Shown here in pieces: positions 12,901-24,400 of a stretch of 64,000 nucleotides of DNA. The position numbers were made by a program, and so were the translations under genes. Numbering within the stretch: the first letter of the stretch is position 1; each line of letters opens with the position of its first letter. Under the pieces are notes generated by a model that made no database searches, had not been told where the DNA came from, and saw only the letters and a list, made by a program, of their open reading frames with translations. Location of the stretch: contig LS997562.1 in assembly GCA_000469685.2 (NCBI GenBank), forward strand, positions 2,497,492 through 2,561,491, written 5' to 3'. The stretch is from Haemonchus contortus. Its lineage: Eukaryota > Nematoda > Chromadorea > Rhabditida > Trichostrongylidae.

Positions 12901-14617
12901 TTTACGTCAAGGGATTGAGACGAAGGACAGGGGTGAGAGAACGGAGCGAAAGTTGAACCTCCCTCTTATTTTCAGTTGTGCTCATGTTTGAACAGTGGAA
13001 TTGTTATGTTTGCGACCTATCCCTACTGATCGGTTCCCCACTCGTGACAACATAGTCAGCTGTTCGACTAAAGAATCCGTTGCCGCTCTCCCATCATTCC
13101 TTCCATCCAGCATTTTTCCCTTTCTGCCCACTTCCATTCCCTAGAAAAAGGATGTTCATGTTTTCATCTGTTACAGTTGTTCTTTCCTTCAGCTATCACC
13201 TGGGCGCCCAAGTGCACAGGTGCATGTGCACTCACGGGTGTTTCTATCGTGAACGATAAGTTTTGAATGGTTTGTTATTGTCTCTCCAATACCCAAGTGA
13301 ACTACTGAATATGTGATAATTACCTATGCGTACCTTCAGAAATCTCTGGAACTGGATTGAAAAGGGAAAATTCTTTTCCTGGAAACCTAGCTTTTTAAAA
13401 AAAACTCCAGAAATTGATCCACCTCTCCTTGTGCTTCCCATAAGCTCGGCTGTCCAGTCTTTATTAGATTTTTCAATTAAAGCCTTCTTTGTTAGCAGTG
13501 AATGGATATTACTTGATTAGTAATTCCGAGCCGGGAGAAAGGCGGCCTTTCAGGCCAACTACTTGGGTGCTTGTGGTCTTTCTACTTTCCCAGTAATGTA
13601 GAATTACATTTTTGGCCGTTCAAGGTTTCCTGCACGTCGAGCACTTTCTCCAGAGTGCGCCACGTATTCTGCTTCTCTTTGGATTTGGAGTTGTATTTGA
13701 ATGTTTTCGCCAATACACCGAATTGTGACGGCCATCCGGTGGCCTAACTGAGCGGTCGAATTGTACCTCGGTTTCGAACCAGCCCAAGAAGAATTTAGTC
13801 CGAGATTCGATCCTGAAACTTGATCAGATAGCAGCTCCACATGCTGTACCCCTAGGGAACCTGGTACCCTTACCCCTATAGTCCCTTACCCCTGGTGTTT
13901 TTACTACTGTTTTTACATACTGATAGCTACCAGGTCGCGTGGCGGGCTAAAAGGAGTTGAATTTTTCTTGGAAGGATTTGATAAAAAGGAAATTCCATTT
14001 TTCCCCTACCTCTTCCATCCTTCCGGGATAAAATGGATGATGGGAGTACTAGTGGCATACATTAGTGAGATTCAGCTTCATCAGCGTCTTACTAACCCTC
14101 ATGGGCTAAACAAAACATGCCCAGCTGACTAATGCACTAATGGATATTTTGATGGATGCCAACAAAATGCACTCAGAATGATTACTAAAAATACTTTTAC
14201 TTTACCCGCCTTCCTGATGCATGAACCGATCCGAAGACGTAGTTAAGGGATTTGCTGCTTTAGACATCAGAACCTGAATCGAATTCTCCACAGGACCTAG
14301 TCAAATAAGCTTCAGATCTATCTGTAGCCGCTCGGTAAGACCCGCTTGGAAGAGCAAATTCGACGATTTTATACGGGTTGGCAGAAATTTGTCGAGTACA
14401 ACTTTCATTGTTTTTTTTGCGATTCTGAAGGGCGTGGCGCATCCCCCGTAAAGGACTGCCCGGGTTTAAGATGGCTTTTTTGGTGTAGAAGACTTTACAT
14501 TACTCCAAGGAAGGGTAATGTGCGGTCTGCTCCGGTCGCTCATCCTTTTGGTGGCTTTCTTCCAAGCTAAATATTTTGACAACTGTTGTGCTCTGCTTAT
14601 TTATGCAATGAAGTCAA
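9992..14617. other. Gene-free stretch
   Basis: No exon supported. It contains short A/T repeats (near 11870-11890), a polypyrimidine-rich region near 13090-13130 and tRNA-promoter-like debris around 13690-13830. An exon-like segment at 12214-12269 on the plus strand (after CACTACAG; Lys/Glu-rich reading) is too short to call. Confidence 0.45.
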
Positions 14618-14896
14618 CTACGATGAATGTTGTCGATAAGCTGCTACATACGACGAAGCCTTCATCACATCGACCAACTTGTTGACGGTTGCGGAAGTGA
14701 GTCGGCCGTAAGCATCGGTAGTCGGTTCCTCCCCTAACAATGTAGCTGTCCTTTTTTCTCTTTCGTTCCATACTTTCCGTTTTGAGGATATCCTCTGCTC
14801 GATGAAATTGTTCTGATTATAACACGAAATCTCCCCAAAAATGTCAAATACGTTGTTAGCATAGCTATGATTAGTTTGACCAAAGCATGTAGGCAT
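14618..14896 (-). CDS. Protein-like exon, possible 5' exon or separate gene
   Basis: A 92-codon open frame from ATG at 14896. It is rich in polar and charged residues and unlike the random frames around it: a Lys/Arg segment (SSKRKVWNEREKRTATLLGE) is followed by GRLTSATVNKLVDVMKASSY. A consensus donor GTATGT at about 14646 would end the exon in phase 2 and replace the last codons. The order 'RLT, short spacer, KL, then an aromatic/Ala-rich AAYR' loosely recalls the RLT..KLQNYYG.AIR segment seen in some nematode transposase-like proteins, but this is weak. It could be the first exon of the minus-strand gene ending at 6081, although its phase does not fit the exon at 9991 directly. Confidence 0.4.
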   Translation of the reverse strand: MPTCFGQTNHSYANNVFDIFGEISCYNQNNFIEQRISSKRKVWNEREKRTATLLGEEPTTDAYGRLTSATVNKLVDVMKASSYVAAYRQHSS

Positions 14897-15029
14897 GGTT
14901 GAAGATAATCGACAATTAATAGCTGCTAATCTTTATAAATGATAATTACTGATAACTTCCGATCATTGCCTGATATCTGGACGTTTCCAAACTGTGCAGA
15001 TTTGTTCTCCCTAATTATGAGCTTTCGTC

Positions 15030-16060
15030 CTTCGGCTTGCTGATGATAAATAACTAATAAGGTAATAATTGATAATCTTTGATAAATATTGATAATTATA
15101 GATAATAATTACTGATAATATTCAATAGTGCCTCTTATGCAACTTCTGTAATGTGGAACCTTTCAAGCGAAGAAAACTTGTTCTCCCAAACTCCTAGCTT
15201 TCTTCCCTAAATAGCCTTATCAAAGACAGATTAAGTATTCAATCCCGCAGTAGAACTCATGGTTGGTAGTAATCGATAAATTGGGATAAAGAAATGAGTT
15301 CTGAAAACTTTCAAGTAAAACGTCGTGTCTTAGCCCGCTGACCACCTCATCACATAACTGTACCAACGAAATGACTTGAAGTCGCTCATAAAAGTTTAGA
15401 GCCCTTTAACGGACTTGTATCTGGGTGGTCTTCATCTGCTAGGGAGAATTTTTTGTAGCGATCGCTTTCCCGGACTTTCCCTCGCTTCCCTGCACTCGAT
15501 CGTTCGCCGTTTCAGTTTTTACTCAGAGCATTGAATAGCTCTAAGAGATCCGTCGGTGATCCGCCTCGGCTGTATAGATGACGTTCCGTTTTGGGGCGAT
15601 AGCTTTACCAAGATCAGTGCCCCCTCCATCGATTGATTTTCTTGGTCTGTTTTCTATGATACCATCATTTTGCCATACTTTCATTTCTTAATCGATTCCC
15701 ATCGATCTTTCTTCGGTCCCCTTTACAGTATACAAAAAAGTAGTAGATGATATTTGTGTGTAATAATCAATACGAAGCGATAACTGAATCAAAAATGATA
15801 CTGAGGAATAATAAAAAGGATGACTTAATAATGTTTTTTGAAAAATCTTGTCTGGAGTTGAAGACGTGTAATGTTGTAAATAATGGTATTAAAGACAATA
15901 ATAATGATAATTTCGTGTAACGAGTAATGATAATACTTGATAACTGATGATACCAAACGTAGTTATTGTAATAATGTGGTAATTTGCCTACGTTATCCAT
16001 TTCTACTATTTGGTACAATTCTACTTACGTGATAATATTTCTGTAATACTTTTAAATATT
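15030..16060. repeat. GATAAT-rich region
   Basis: Scattered and clustered GATAAT/TGATAATT units (dense at 15050-15120 and 15895-15950) in A/T-rich DNA. Related ATTATCA clusters lie at 19280-19300 and 40000-40030. No gene is seen. Confidence 0.75.
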
Positions 16061-16426
16061 TGTGGATGTAATATGTATGTACTCTTCAGTACTTGGTGAG
16101 TAGGAAATACGTAGTCTCTTTATTGGATCAGGTGTCTGATCCGGTCAGGTCTAAATGGAAGCTACAGTAATTGTACTTTATAAAATACTGGCGACTAACC
16201 TTAGCTTTTCCTCATCAGAAACCCTTCCACCTAATATGCATAGCTTCCTTTCTGGATGCGCCATACATATGATCTTCGGTTGCCAAAATAATTACTATTT
16301 GATTATATTTTTTGAACTTTGTAATGGAAAACGAAGATCGCATGCCAACATGTTTTCCCCAACATTCGTCTGGTATTAGGGTGTCCCAAAAGTTTTGAGA
16401 AAATTTTGGTCATGTATTTCGCAACC

Positions 16427-17979
16427 ATGCTGCGCAAGAAAGCGCCGAGGCAGAGCCACGAAGAAAAGGTCAGTAAGAGGTCACGCTTAGCAGATCATCG
16501 GGTGTGGTGCGATTCACGCGCCGATATAATGAGGTCATCGGACAAAACACGCTAAAACATCATTCTTACCATCATAACGGAAGTTATAAGAACTTATAAT
16601 TAGAATAAGTAAAGAAATGACCAACTATGCACGTTTACAGATGGATTGCGTTTACTAGGATCGAAAAAATTAAAGTTATTCTTATTTTGAACGTTTGACT
16701 AGTAAATTTTTGACTTATGAGGTGAATTCTCAGTCTCGAAGGGGCTTTTTTTGCCATAGTAAAGAGATTTGCTCTATTCATGGTGAAGCCGTGAACTACT
16801 GCAAATTTATTTGGTCCATCTCAACAGGAAGGTACTGAAACGATGCTGCGTGCGCGATGACCTCATTATATTGGCGCGTGAATCGCGCGCCCCCCGCAGA
16901 TCATCATAACAAGAGAACAGTATTGCACTTTATCTTTGGAAGTGAGTTATCAACATTTGAATTATTTTCGACTGACACGACTACAGGCGCCTTCTGCTTC
17001 ATTACTACCGATCTGGTCACTCCGCCACTCAAGAGCGGAATGAATTGCAGTCATCGATGGGCAGTACTGCACCATCCCTCGCCACCCGCTATAGGTGGTA
17101 CGGCCGCTTCTCTAGAGGGAGTTTCACTTCGACGAAGTGCCACGGAGCGGACGTCCACGTTCCACCAATACCGACATTGTCTTAGCCTCCGTCTAAAGCA
17201 ATCCTTCTTAAAGCTTGAGAGGAATGGAGAGGACGACTTCTGCTCCCCGTTCCACCACCCACGACATCCTACGCAGACGTCGCTTTCGCGCAGCAATTCT
17301 TGCAATCATCCCCCACACCTTGACTGAGAGCGAGCGTCAGGTGCGGGTCGATGTGTGTCGGAAGCTACTCGACCGCAAGCGAACGGTGGATTGGACGAGC
17401 TTCATCTTCGCTCAGGATGAGAAGTGGGTTCCTTATGATAATCCATACAGGAAGTTGCAGTGGCTACCAGTCGTCATAAGGCTAGAAGCCGTTGCCAAGC
17501 GTGGGGAACACGTCGAAAAGAATACGATCTCGTTCTTCTTATGCTCCGCCGGCTTTTTCTACTATGAGATCCTACCTGAGGGTAATGCTGTGACTGTAAG
17601 GGTATTCTGCGGGCAGCTGCGGGAGATGGTGTCTGGAGCCCCGGTTTCACACCGAATGCAGGGAAAGTTTCTGATTTTGATGAGTCACGCTCGACCACAT
17701 CATGCTAGGGCGACGGCTGAGGAGCTGGAAAGGCTTGGGATTACCTGGCTGCCCCACCTCCCATATTCACCTGATCTTAGTCCTTGTGACTACCATGCTT
17801 TCAGAAGCCTGGAGGCCTACACGAAAGGGAAAAAATTCAACAATCGTCAGGAGGTCAAACATGCAGTGGATGAATTGATCGCTCTACGCCCTTCTTCTTT
17901 CTGGATGAATGGCATCAACGCTCTGCCCAGTCGATGGAGGGACGTCGTGGCTAAAGAGGGCCACTATCTCGATTACTGA
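16427..17979 (+). pseudogene. mariner transposase pseudogene
   Basis: A DNA cut-and-paste transposase remnant. The start (MLRKKAPRQSHEEKV) lies at 16427 and is interrupted at 16500 by the nested element. Parts of the N-terminal domain are in different frames: RWYGRFSRGSF near 17092-17124 and RSGRP-type sequence near 17150 need a frame change. The C-terminal half is open from about 17215 to the stop at 17977-17979. It shows the mariner landmarks ESERQVRVDVCRKLL, DEKW (17416-17427) and PYSPDLSPCDYH with the third catalytic Asp at 17788-17790. The HDNARPH block with the second catalytic Asp is reduced to SHARPH at about 17690-17700, so that Asp is missing. Frameshifts, loss of a catalytic residue and the insertion make it non-functional. 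Confidence 0.92.
16500..16895. mobile_element. Miniature TIR element (MITE) nested in mariner
   Basis: Terminal inverted repeats of 41 bp (16500-16540 and 16855-16895) match at 36 of 41 positions by eye and begin GGG. They are flanked by a perfect 10-bp direct repeat GCAGATCATC (16490-16499 and 16896-16905). The A/T-rich interior has no transposase. GGG ends with a 9-10-bp duplication resemble Mutator-like elements; the class assignment is inference. Confidence 0.9.
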
Positions 17980-18056
17980 TCTCACCTTTTTGTTGTAGTA
18001 TTTTTGTGTTGAACAAACCAAATAAATTTTCTCAAAACTTTTGGGACACCCTAATA

Positions 18057-20250
18057 CTAATAAGCCATACTCGGGGGGATTCAGAGGGCTTCGTTGGATC
18101 TGATTAAGAATTTGGCCTTCAGACCACGATTGTCGTGGCTGTGTCGGTTTCGAATTCGAATCTACTACTAGCTAATGTCAGCTGGGATTTTACCTTGTTA
18201 CCCAAGCTATCCATAGTTTCCTACCGTAGTATAGATGCACGTAAGCTGCAGGGAACCTTCTATTCCTGGTGATCAAGTCTTCTGATGCATTTTGATTTTT
18301 GGCGATCTTAGGGATTATTATATCTCTCGAAAAGGAATAAAAGTCTTGGGTAATAAAGTAGGTAAAGAAAATGTAAGAATAGGTAAATACCCAGTTCGCT
18401 TTGAGATTTATCTCAGACCTGGGAACTCCCCAAAGCCTGAAAAAAAGCATGTGAACCTCAAGAAATCTGAAAAAAAATACTAGAAATAAAGATTAAACAA
18501 TGATATATGCCTTCCCTCCTGGAAAATTCCCGAGGTATTTTCAGGGGCAGAATCTCCCAACGTAATTCTCCCATGTCTCTGAAACCTCACTTCCTTAGCC
18601 CGCTATCGAAGTCCTATTTTCGTACTCGGAACTTTAGGAACTGGGTTAATCTGAATTGCAAATTTTAAAATTGAAAAGTTTTGGTTGACAAAGGGAATGT
18701 TCAGAAAAAAAGGATATGAGATTATGAGTTTCGCGGATTTGGTTTGTAAAAATCATGCCCTTTCCGTACTTCTGCCTTCCAATTTTGGGGAGTTTAAGCC
18801 TCGCCCGTTGGCCACATTGTTCCGTTCCTGGTTCCGAAAATAGTATTTCACGAGCTCTTTTTGTTCCACAAGGCTGAATTCCCATTTTTGGTTTCCGCTT
18901 CCAGACTGTGTCAGCTTGATTTCCACCTAGACATACTTGCAATAGAGTAAACAAGAAGGTGGAGTTATTTCTGGGAGAAAACGTAAATACACGGAATAAT
19001 TTGGCTTCCTACATGTCTCCAAACTATAAATAGTATGTTATGATGAGGTTTGCTCGTATATATCTACCGTAATCGACGCGAAAAACTCCAGGATTAGTCG
19101 TATGTCATATGGGAATATGTGCACTTACGTACATGTGTAAAGTCTGTCTGCGCTAAAAATTCATCGCACTATTTGACAAATGAAATGTAGAAACATATGC
19201 AAGAAGGTATTTGCTCACAGGGCCTAAAACCGTTATCATCGTCCACTGTCGGTGGATCGATCACAAAACTAGTCCTAACTACTTTTGATTATCATTAATT
19301 ATTAAGGGTTTTTACTGGCGTCTCAGCAGTTCCGATTAAAGAAGCGCCAAAGCCTCTGTAGTTGTAGATTTTCCTGCACCTTAACCGCTTCAAATGAACC
19401 AGATGGGAGGAGGATAACACATTTGTTCTGTCGAACCAGTTGCAGGGAAATATCATCCCTCTAAAATTTGACTAAGGCTCCGTTTATACTTCATCCTGCT
19501 TAAAAAGCTGCACTCCCAGGGATATTGGTTTTTTCGGCCACGTAGTCGAGATTTCTTTCTGTCAAACCAGAACAAACCAGAACAAATTGCAAAAATCGAT
19601 CTTTCACTGAAGCGTTTTTTGAAGGAGTGAAGATGGAGAAGTGGCAAAAGTCCTCGTTGTCCTGTGAATGGTACAGGGATCAGCTCGAAGATTTTTTATC
19701 GATTGAGAACCCGCTAGGTCTTCATTCCCTTATTTTCAGTAAAGTGATGGAAAATCTCTTGTAGAGGATGAAATGTCCATTTTGACTTCAACAGAGCGAT
19801 GTACACTTTGGTATTAACCGGTAGCCGCATTGAACCATTGCTATGACTTTGATTGAGTTTCAATTACATGGCGCATCCTGGAACAAAATCGATTTGGACG
19901 CCCGATTTTTGTCTTATATATAAAAAATCACTTTTACACCCCATTAGTGTTCAATATCACTGTAAACATTAGAATCGAGTATGAATTTGGTTACTTATGA
20001 GTTTGTTTAAGACAAAAAAAATCAGAAGTGACTTCTCCTCAGGACTATCACATCTATTCTCCTCCGTTTCTTCAGCCCATCCACTCATCTGTCATTCGCT
20101 TTTTTTTTCTTCCTCATACTCATCAATTCATCACCGTCTCCCTATGGATTTTTTTGTGCAAACATTTCTTTATCATCGTTTTCTCTTTCACTTTGGTCCC
20201 TCGACGCAGCATTAATCATAAAGCATAAATGCCCGCACGTGTTTCCCAGC
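18057..20250. other. Intergenic stretch upstream of the phosphatase gene
   Basis: No exon supported. A/T-rich, with small GATAAT/ATTATCA clusters near 19280-19300. Confidence 0.45.
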
Positions 20251-20259
20251 TGTTTTCGT

Positions 20260-20850
20260 TGTCGTCAATGGCGATGGTGGCAGCGACCGACGGCTGTGGC
20301 GTTGGCTGCGTCTGAATATGCCGTCACCCCCTCTACTGGCTGTCGGCGTTGAGTCATGCAACTGCCAGCCACCGCTGCCGCCGCCACCGCCACCGCCACC
20401 GTCTTACCGCCTCTCGCTAGCGCATTGTCAGCTGGCGGCTCGGCTGGCTGTTTTCTGCTCGGTTGGTCGCGTTCGTGCTCGCAGCTCACACTTCTTTTGC
20501 CGTCGTTGTTATTAATCCCCTCTCGTCAACGTGATCCGTTCCAGAACCCCTTCGCCTTCGTCTGTGCTTTTGTTATCGATTGGTCGATAATCGATCCGTA
20601 TTGATCGCCTGTGCCAGCGTACTGCTTGCTCTCTGCCACACATACACATACGCCACTCGTCGATCATCTCCACACGCACCCCCGATACACTTGCACGCCA
20701 TCAAGTACCGGTTGATCTGTTTGCACAGCCAGTTCACCTCCGGAGCGAGCGCCCGGATTGCGCTACGCATCGACGACGACGACGACGACGACGTCAAGGC
20801 GAAGGTCACCTTTATTCTAAAGCAGATTCTATTCCCATCTACCTCTTCTG
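20260..20850 (+). promoter_or_regulatory. G/C-rich 5' region of the phosphatase gene
   Basis: Unlike its surroundings this 600 bp is G/C-rich. It has a CCGCCA run (about 20372-20401) and a GAC run (20771-20793). It ends with an in-frame TAA (20818-20820) upstream of the ATG codons at 20851 and 20872. It probably holds the promoter and 5' untranslated region. TGTAG at 20862-20866 is a possible trans-splice acceptor that would favour the ATG at 20872. This is inference from composition. Confidence 0.45.
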
Positions 20851-21457
20851 ATGACATTCGCTGTAGAAACAATGGATAGCCGACGTCGATACGCCACGAT
20901 GAACGGTACAAAGCACAACCCACCACCCCCCTCATCAACTCAGTACCGTCAACCCCTTGGTCCGAAGAATAGCTTGGACTATTGGCAGAAGGCGAAAGAT
21001 CAGCAGGGTGTGACATATTACTGGAATCCATCGGCTAATCCTTTTTACGGTATGGACACTATCTATGCTCAGCAAAAACCCCGTACACCACAACGACCTG
21101 CCCCGTTCCCGTTGTCGATCCCACCACCACAACCGGCACAGATCAAACCACGGAATGTTCCAACGACTATCTCGTCGTCGATTCCCATCTATCATAATGT
21201 GCCCACGACCAGTCCGGTGACGACAACGACTGCAGCACCTATGACCGTAGCGTCACAGGCATTACTTCGACTCAAAGAAGATCCAGGAAGACCTATCGGT
21301 GTCGGTATCGCTAACGGGCATCTGAATCAGCAGCGTACCGAAGTCGGTTATGGACCTAAACGAGCGCAACCACTTATCTGGTCAGTGCAAACGGATCCTC
21401 TCCGTGAGCTACGGCCTACTGCGACCAGAAGCTATCCATCAGTCAGTCCTGCTTGTG
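20851..21457 (+). CDS. Phosphatase gene, N-terminal exon (Pro/Thr-rich)
   Basis: Open for about 200 codons, ending at donor G|GTGGGT (21457/21458) in phase 1. It encodes a low-complexity, probably disordered region: PPPPSS, an aromatic patch ([19 protein letters not shown]), then Pro-rich ([12 protein letters not shown]) and Thr-rich ([12 protein letters not shown]) parts. The split Gly codon (G + GA) joins exactly to the next exon. Open frame past 21457 runs into intron. Confidence 0.75.
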
Positions 21458-24400
21458 GTGGGTGCTCTCGATTCTACATCTTTGCATGGATTGTTGATTT
21501 TATTACTCAAATCGATGTTTTTTTATGTTTTCCGCTTGGTTCTAAGTGTGAGTTCGTGTTCCGATAGAGTTCAGTTGAGCATGAATAGCTACTTACACTT
21601 AGATTTTGAGAAGTGTTAGTGCTGGTCCGATGATTTTTTACTTTTGAATAACAAGTAGTCAACCGATTTTTTGCTCCAGTTCCGGCGACATACACCTTCT
21701 GAAGGGGTTTTGATTTTTCATGGTGGGAAAAATCACTTTTGGGGGTTCCCATGCCGGGTAGTACCGTCCCTCCCGTTCCACTACCGATTTTTTATGCGTA
21801 GACTTTTTTTTATCGTGTGAGTGGCGGTGCAGTCCTTTGGTTGAGTCGATGTGGGTGCTCGAGAACGTCAGGAAATCGATATCTATCCTTTACATTCGAA
21901 AAGATTATTGAAAGCATTTTTGCAGACGGAAACTTTTTACAGTAAGAAATGATTTCAACCGGCTGCCTAGTAACTTTGTAAGAGTTTTTTCAATTTGTTG
22001 TGGATTCGGCTAGCACAAAGGGAGGCGAGGCAGAGTTTTACAGCCGTCATAAAGACGTCAAGACTGAAACCTCCTTTTTGTAGAGGGGAATTTCAGTTTA
22101 TGAACATCCTAACAGCAGTGAAACTTGTGTTGTTACAAAACCTATCGGTTCCTTTTTGCTTAGCCCCACGTCCGCCATGTCAGCCATGCTCTCTAGGAGA
22201 AATCGTCTTTTGGTGGTGGTGGTGGTGGTGGTTGTAATAGGCAATTTGGAAAGTGCGGGGTATCGTAATAAATAAACAGGTTTGAGATCGTAAATTACAG
22301 TTAGGTAAAATAGGCATCAGTTTGGTTCCATTTGCTCCTCCCATATGGGTAAAATACTATATTAGAACCGAAATTTATGATGGAAAGAGAAGATTCTTGT
22401 ACCTTTATTCACAAAATGGGGTTCCTTCACATTCTTCCCGTCGTTCTGGTAGTGACTACACGATTCAAATGAGCCATTTTTCAGAAATTTCTTTCGGCCC
22501 TTGCGTCAAGGATTACTGGACATTGAGAAGTAGCCGGTTATAGGTCTAGGTTAGCGATTTCAGCGATGAGTTCAATTCTACCTTCGGACTTTGTCAAAAG
22601 AATTTTCCATTTCTGTTACCGGAAAATGATCACATCAGGGACCACTTGAGCGGAAGATTTCAGCCAAAGTTCTGATTACGTTCAGGCATTCCCAGATAGG
22701 ATGATGATGGGAAATGGTGTGGGTAGTAGATGTTGTAAGGAGGTCTAGACGAAAAAAACGAGATGTAGTAGTAGTTCCGTGCTTGTTCTCCATGGGGTAG
22801 CTCGTGGACAAATCAGATTTCCCATGTTTTCGCGACTTTCTTATTGTCAACAAAATATACCCAAGTATGCCAACTATAGAACGAGTGCTACCATAGGGAA
22901 TTTTACTGCAATCGAAGAATTCTAAAGTGAAATTATATACCTGGCGCATCCCTAAGACTATTCCCGAAGCTATTTTTGTTGTCTGATGCTAATTAATAGA
23001 ATCAGCCAAGCAGAATTCATTGGGTAACAAAAGGACGACTAATATTTTACATGAAAAATAAACAATCCAACAACAAAAACAAGTTTATTTATAAGTTAAT
23101 AAGCGTGTTCTATGAATGTGATTAGAGAGAATTTGGAAAATGCCCAGAAGGGGACTACTGCACGTTGGTCAGAGGAGTGTATGGTACGATTGGATAAAAG
23201 CCCAGAACACCAACGTGGGTGTCTGAATGAGAATGAAATTGAAATAAAGCCAAGGCGAGAAAATGTGTGGGGAAAAGAGAAGTGTCAGGGAATGAGTGGC
23301 TTCTTATTTATGTATTTCCCCTAATTTGATCTAATTGGAATTTTCAGGAGAAAAGCGGCCAGCTCGACAAAAACCGCGATGGGGTCGATTAGTTCAGAGT
23401 CTGTGCTGTTGTGTAGCACCACAAGCCGAAATCGGTATGTTATGATATAATTCAGAAGTGAAAAGTCATTTATTGGGAGGAAAAACGGCTCACAAATTCT
23501 TCAGGGCCCATTTTTAGACCCCATTTTTCTAACAAAAAAAAGACCTGATATCCAATTCCCCTATTGAATGGCAGTCTGCGGTCGGGTCTCGTTACAGTAT
23601 CAAGTAATGTTTTCCTCTGTTTGGTCAAAATGTGATCCAGTGCGGAAGCCCCGCCCATAGGGAGTGCTCCGCCCATCTACCGTGAGAGTTGCCAATATGC
23701 CTTTACTTCTATCTATATGGCCGTTGGCCATTACTAATTTGAAAATTTTCCTCTCATTTCGCCCATTCAAGTGTCGAGGACGGGACGCGATCTGCAAAGC
23801 CTCCACTGGGAGCTCCCGAAGCACTCAGGTTGCAATGATTTTAACATAAAGTTACCCGGAGATTTGATCAGAAACGTTCCGTGGTTAACCGGTTGAAACA
23901 TTGCCGTAGCGTTGTTGCTGAAAAACGAGAGATCTCGCACTGAGCTCCCTCCTCCTCATGGTCCAGAAAGTGGAACTTAGATTTGGGCGGTTCATCCATT
24001 CAGTTGGACCCTCTCGAACGGGAAGGGACAAGGAGCGGATGTAGTTATGGATTTCACGTGCAGAGCAAAACTTCCAATAATAAGCAAGGGGAAACGAGAC
24101 ATTGTTTTGCTACGTCCCGTGCACTTTATTGTTTGCTTGGTCTGGGTCTGGTCGAGAAATTTTTGTGTCGGCTATCGCGTGTCTTAAACTACGACAAAGA
24201 GAATCGTCAAGGGTGGCCTCTTCTCAATTGTGCTCGCCCTTCACTCCTTTTTCTGGCTGTAAAATTAACTTTTTCCGAGAAACCCTACTTCTGTTTGTCT
24301 GGTTATGACCATTACTGCGCCAAGTGTGGCTCTGAGGGTGGCGCCACTACCACACGCAATGTTCGAGGACCAGATCCGATCGTACTCGTTTACCAGGAGT

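Larger units (their letters stand above)
16376..18054 (+). mobile_element. mariner-family transposon, inactive, with nested insertion
   Basis: The ends are inverted repeats: TTAGGGTGTCCCAAAAGTTT on the left and its complement, ending GGGACACCCTAA, on the right. TA dinucleotides flank both sides (16374-16375 and 18055-18056), as expected for Tc1/mariner. Total length is 1679 bp. Subtracting the 396-bp nested element and its 10-bp duplication leaves 1273 bp, the normal size of a mariner. The transposase remnant lies inside. Confidence 0.93.
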
